DNA from: an uncultured Duncaniella sp.
GTDB lineage: Bacteria > Bacteroidota > Bacteroidia > Bacteroidales > Muribaculaceae
DNA: 64,000 nt
Assembly: GCA_910577255.1 (NCBI GenBank)
Contig: CAJTMH010000003.1
Span: forward strand, 372,001 to 436,000
Reading direction: 5' to 3'
This document shows, in pieces, positions 61,777 to 64,000 of the stretch. The notes under the pieces are model-generated. The model was not told where the DNA came from. It searched no databases and saw nothing but the letters and a program-made list of their open reading frames with translations. A program made the position numbers and the translations under genes. Positions within the stretch are counted from its first letter, which is position 1. The number at the start of each line of letters is the position of its first letter.

Positions 61777-61917
61777 ATCGCGGATAAAAATCACCAGACG
61801 GCCGGATGGTTGTCGGAAAAAATGTCAGTTTGGGCGTTAAACTCCGTGATGAACTCGCGATTAAGTCGGATGAATCGCCCCATCGGTCTGATAATGTTTT
61901 TTAACATTCCCACGCAA

Positions 61918-61965
61918 AGGCATCCTGCGCAGTGAATTCTTCAATCTTCACTCTGCAGGATGCCT
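61918..61965 (-). terminator. hairpin after the small lipoprotein gene
   Basis: AGGCATCCTGC (61918-61928) pairs with GCAGGATGCCT (61955-61965), extended inside by AGTGAA/TTCACT. It lies 44 bases past the stop; no clear T-run follows on the minus strand. Confidence 0.6.
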
Positions 61966-62008
61966 ATGTAGGGCTGAGGACGGTTTCTTCAATCTCGTCC
62001 GGGGTCAA

Positions 62009-62485
62009 TTAGTTTTCAGAATCTGTGATTTTCGCTTCCGGGGCAACTGTGCCTCCGTTGCCGTCGCCAGGTTGGTCTTCGTCAGTGGGGACAATCACAA
62101 CTTTGTAAGAGAAGAGGCCGAACGCCTGTTCTTTGTCCACCTGATAGATGGTGGTGCGTACCTGGAGCATGTGATCACCGGGTTCGATACCTTCAGTAGC
62201 GATTGCAGTGCTGAAAGGAACGGTGATGGTGCTATAGAATGGCGAGAAGTCCCAGTAATAAGTGGTGAGGCCGAGAGTGGCTTTTTTGGTGCCTTCGGCC
62301 GGTGTCACGTTGAGGGCATTGATATAGAGTGTGTCACCTTGGACTACATAAAGTACGTCGTCGACACATGATGCGCCGGAATAATCCATCGAGAATGTGA
62401 CATCCGGAAGGTCCTTGTCGTCATCGCAAGAGGAGATGAGTCCGAGCAACGGCAGGGCGAAGAGTAGATAAAGAATCTTTTTCAT
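62009..62485 (-). CDS. small surface or periplasmic lipoprotein
   Basis: A 158-residue exported lipoprotein: signal MKKILYLLFALPLLGLISSC with the lipobox cysteine at 20, followed by an acidic SDDDKDLP-like spacer as in surface-exposed Bacteroidetes lipoproteins. The mature part is beta-rich, with an Ig-like look (ITVPFSTAIATEGIEPGDHMLQVRTTIYQVD), and the end is Gly/Pro/Asp-rich. No family recognised. It lies between the Wza-like gene and clpB, both on the same strand, but a hairpin separates it from the former. Confidence 0.8.
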   Translation of the reverse strand: MKKILYLLFALPLLGLISSCDDDKDLPDVTFSMDYSGASCVDDVLYVVQGDTLYINALNVTPAEGTKKATLGLTTYYWDFSPFYSTITVPFSTAIATEGIEPGDHMLQVRTTIYQVDKEQAFGLFSYKVVIVPTDEDQPGDGNGGTVAPEAKITDSEN

Positions 62486-62744
62486 AGTGTTGCAAAATAA
62501 ATAGTTAAGTAAAAAAAGAATGAGTAATTACGGTTGTCGAGCCACCGTATGTGTGTCGTGTATCAGCCATTTTGATTATTTGAACGGTTGGCTTTCAGGG
62601 CGGCTCGTCTGTTAGCTTTTGTAAAGCCGGTTTTCTTTATAAGAGGGATGACCGCAGGGAGGGCTCAAGTCTGTCAGATTGGCAGTGTCGCCACTGTCGC
62701 TATGGCAGCCGGGCATCATCCCTGCTGGTTCATCGGGGGGCGGA

Positions 62745-64000
62745 TCAGTTCTTAAAGACTATGTCGTTGTCGTCGTAGTCGATTATGATGGGGCGTTCGC
62801 GGTCAACTTTCTGTGCGAGGATATCTTTAGAAAGTTGGTTGAGCACCATACGATGGATGACTCGTTTGACCGGACGGGCACCGAATTCCGGATCGTATCC
62901 TTCCTCGGCGAGGAATTTTAGGGCCTTCGGGGTTACTTCGAGCGTGATGCCGTTCTTGGCAAGCATCTTTTGGATGGAGCGTATCTGCAGACCTACGATT
63001 TCCTCGATTTCCTGCTCGTTGAGCGGGGTAAACATTATGATCTCGTCGATTCGGTTGAGGAATTCGGGTCGGATGGTCTGTTTGAGAAGCTCGATTACCT
63101 CTCCCTTGGTGTTTTCGATGACTTCACCTCGGTTCTCGGGTGTCATCTTGGCGAAATTGTCGCGGATGAGGTGAGAACCCATGTTGGAGGTCATGATGAT
63201 TATGGTGTTCTTGAAGTTGACCATACGGCCTTTGTTATCGGTCAGTCGGCCGTCGTCAAGCACCTGGAGAAGGATGTTGAACACATCGGGATGGGCTTTC
63301 TCGATCTCATCGAAGAGCACTACGGAGTATGGTTTACGACGTACTGCCTCGGTGAGCTGTCCACCTTCGTCATATCCGACATATCCCGGAGGCGCTCCCA
63401 CAAGACGAGAGACGGAGTGTTTCTCCTGATACTCGCTCATGTCGATACGTGTCATCATGTTCTCGTCGTCGAATAGGTATTCAGCCAGGGCCTTGGCCAG
63501 CTCTGTCTTACCGACACCGGTGGTGCCGAGGAAGATGAATGAACCGATGGGGCGGCGGGGGTCATTAAGTCCGGCACGGCTACGGCGCACGGCATCGGCA
63601 ATGGCCGCGATGGCGTCGTTCTGTCCCACAACCCTGTTGTGGAGCTCGGCTTCAAGATGGAGCAGTTTTTCCTTTTCGCTCTGTACCATCTTGTTGACAG
63701 GAATACCGGTCCATCGTGAAACGACATCGGCGATGTCTTCGGCGTCAACTTCTTCCTTGATGAAGGCTTTCTCGCCCTGCATCATTTTAAGTTGCTCCTG
63801 TATCTGGGCGTTCTCCTGCTCTTTCTGCTGAACTTTAGAGTAGCGGATTTCAGCCACTTTGGCATAGTCGCCTTCGCGCTCGGCGCGTTCGGCGTCAAAG
63901 TTTAGCTGCTCGATGTCTATTTTGTTCTGCTGTATCTTGTTGATAAGTTCCTTTTCGGCTTTCCATTTGGCGGTGAATTCCTTTTCCTGATCGCGGAGGT
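62745..64000 (-). CDS. clpB: ATP-dependent chaperone ClpB, C-terminal half (cut by window edge)
   Basis: The last ~418 residues of a AAA+ disaggregase that works with DnaK to rescue aggregated proteins. Visible: the end of the M-domain coiled coil (LRDQEKEFTAKWKAEKELI ... EIRYSKVQQKEQE), the linker DIADVVSRWTGIPV, then AAA2 with Walker A GTTGVGKTELAK, Walker B VVLFDEIEKAHPDVFN, sensor/arginine region RPEFLNRIDEI and the C-terminal domain FGARPVKRVIHRMVLNQL. The frame stays open to base 64000, so the gene continues beyond the window; no start lies inside it. Confidence 0.96.
   Translation of the reverse strand, partial: LRDQEKEFTAKWKAEKELINKIQQNKIDIEQLNFDAERAEREGDYAKVAEIRYSKVQQKEQENAQIQEQLKMMQGEKAFIKEEVDAEDIADVVSRWTGIPVNKMVQSEKEKLLHLEAELHNRVVGQNDAIAAIADAVRRSRAGLNDPRRPIGSFIFLGTTGVGKTELAKALAEYLFDDENMMTRIDMSEYQEKHSVSRLVGAPPGYVGYDEGGQLTEAVRRKPYSVVLFDEIEKAHPDVFNILLQVLDDGRLTDNKGRMVNFKNTIIIMTSNMGSHLIRDNFAKMTPENRGEVIENTKGEVIELLKQTIRPEFLNRIDEIIMFTPLNEQEIEEIVGLQIRSIQKMLAKNGITLEVTPKALKFLAEEGYDPEFGARPVKRVIHRMVLNQLSKDILAQKVDRERPIIIDYDDNDIVFKN

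Larger units (their letters stand above)
61651..62008. other. gene-free stretch before the Wza-like gene
   Basis: It holds the promoter of the export pair (61745-61776) and the hairpin after the small lipoprotein gene (61918-61965). The middle (about 61780-61915) shows no frame or repeat that I can support. Confidence 0.6.

Noticed and set aside
62745..63857. clpB as a complete 370-residue gene or a truncated pseudogene
   Set aside because: The apparent start is an internal GTG; the frame stays open to the window edge and upstream codons encode the ClpB coiled coil, so the gene is merely cut by the window.

Overview
The window reads as chromosomal DNA from an anaerobic gut Bacteroidales bacterium, most likely Muribaculaceae or a close relative. 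The evidence is the Bacteroidetes promoter element TAnnTTTG upstream of many genes (often with TTTG, ATTG or CTTG 19-22 bases upstream), LruC and BspA-type surface proteins, an outer-membrane barrel of the carboxypeptidase-regulatory/plug type, secreted GH13/GH36/GH5 glycan hydrolases, and S9 peptidase lipoproteins. The placement below order level is inference from gene style, not from a marker gene.

Layout. 1-4.5 kb: two tandem secreted TonB-C-like paralogs, an AspT/YidE-type transporter, prs, then an S9 peptidase lipoprotein (to 6.66 kb). 6.7-13.5 kb (minus strand): cytoplasmic GH13 amylase, TRIC-type channel, nth, crcB, pheS, lgt and a ClC channel. 13.7-17 kb: DUF695-like and DUF6155-like proteins and a DsbD-type disulfide reductase. 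17.3-20.7 kb: a two-gene glycan unit (GH36 alpha-galactosidase, GH5 endoglucanase). 21-33.7 kb (minus): MATE exporter, LruC lipoprotein, trigger factor, secreted GH13 amylase, TPR protein, glnS. 34-37 kb: outer-membrane barrel protein and a DUF6291-like gene. 37.3-39 kb: tRNA-Leu(CAG), a NERD protein and decayed phage tail genes. 39-43.4 kb: an 1079-residue BspA/Big_2 surface protein, a Cys-rich membrane protein and, upstream of both, a long structured RNA with its own promoter and terminator. 43.5-64 kb: HxlR/cupin divergent pair, recG-ispD, a GT2 glycosyltransferase, pnp, ybaK, aroC, a radical SAM protein, upp, metK with a SAM-II-like leader, the Wza/Wzc polysaccharide export pair, a small lipoprotein, and the C-terminal half of clpB running off the window.

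Most of the window is ordinary housekeeping. The points of most interest are: (1) an apparently undescribed ~325-nt pseudoknotted RNA at 43025-43350 (minus), flanked by a promoter and a terminator, with two alternative pairing partners for one strand; (2) a metK leader with a SAM-II-like aptamer followed by an intrinsic terminator; (3) the promoter region of the LruC lipoprotein, with a run of eight G in the promoter spacer and two sets of tandem repeats; (4) phage remnants next to tRNA-Leu; (5) the modular repeat architecture of the BspA-like protein. No CRISPR array, insertion sequence, rRNA or intact prophage was seen.
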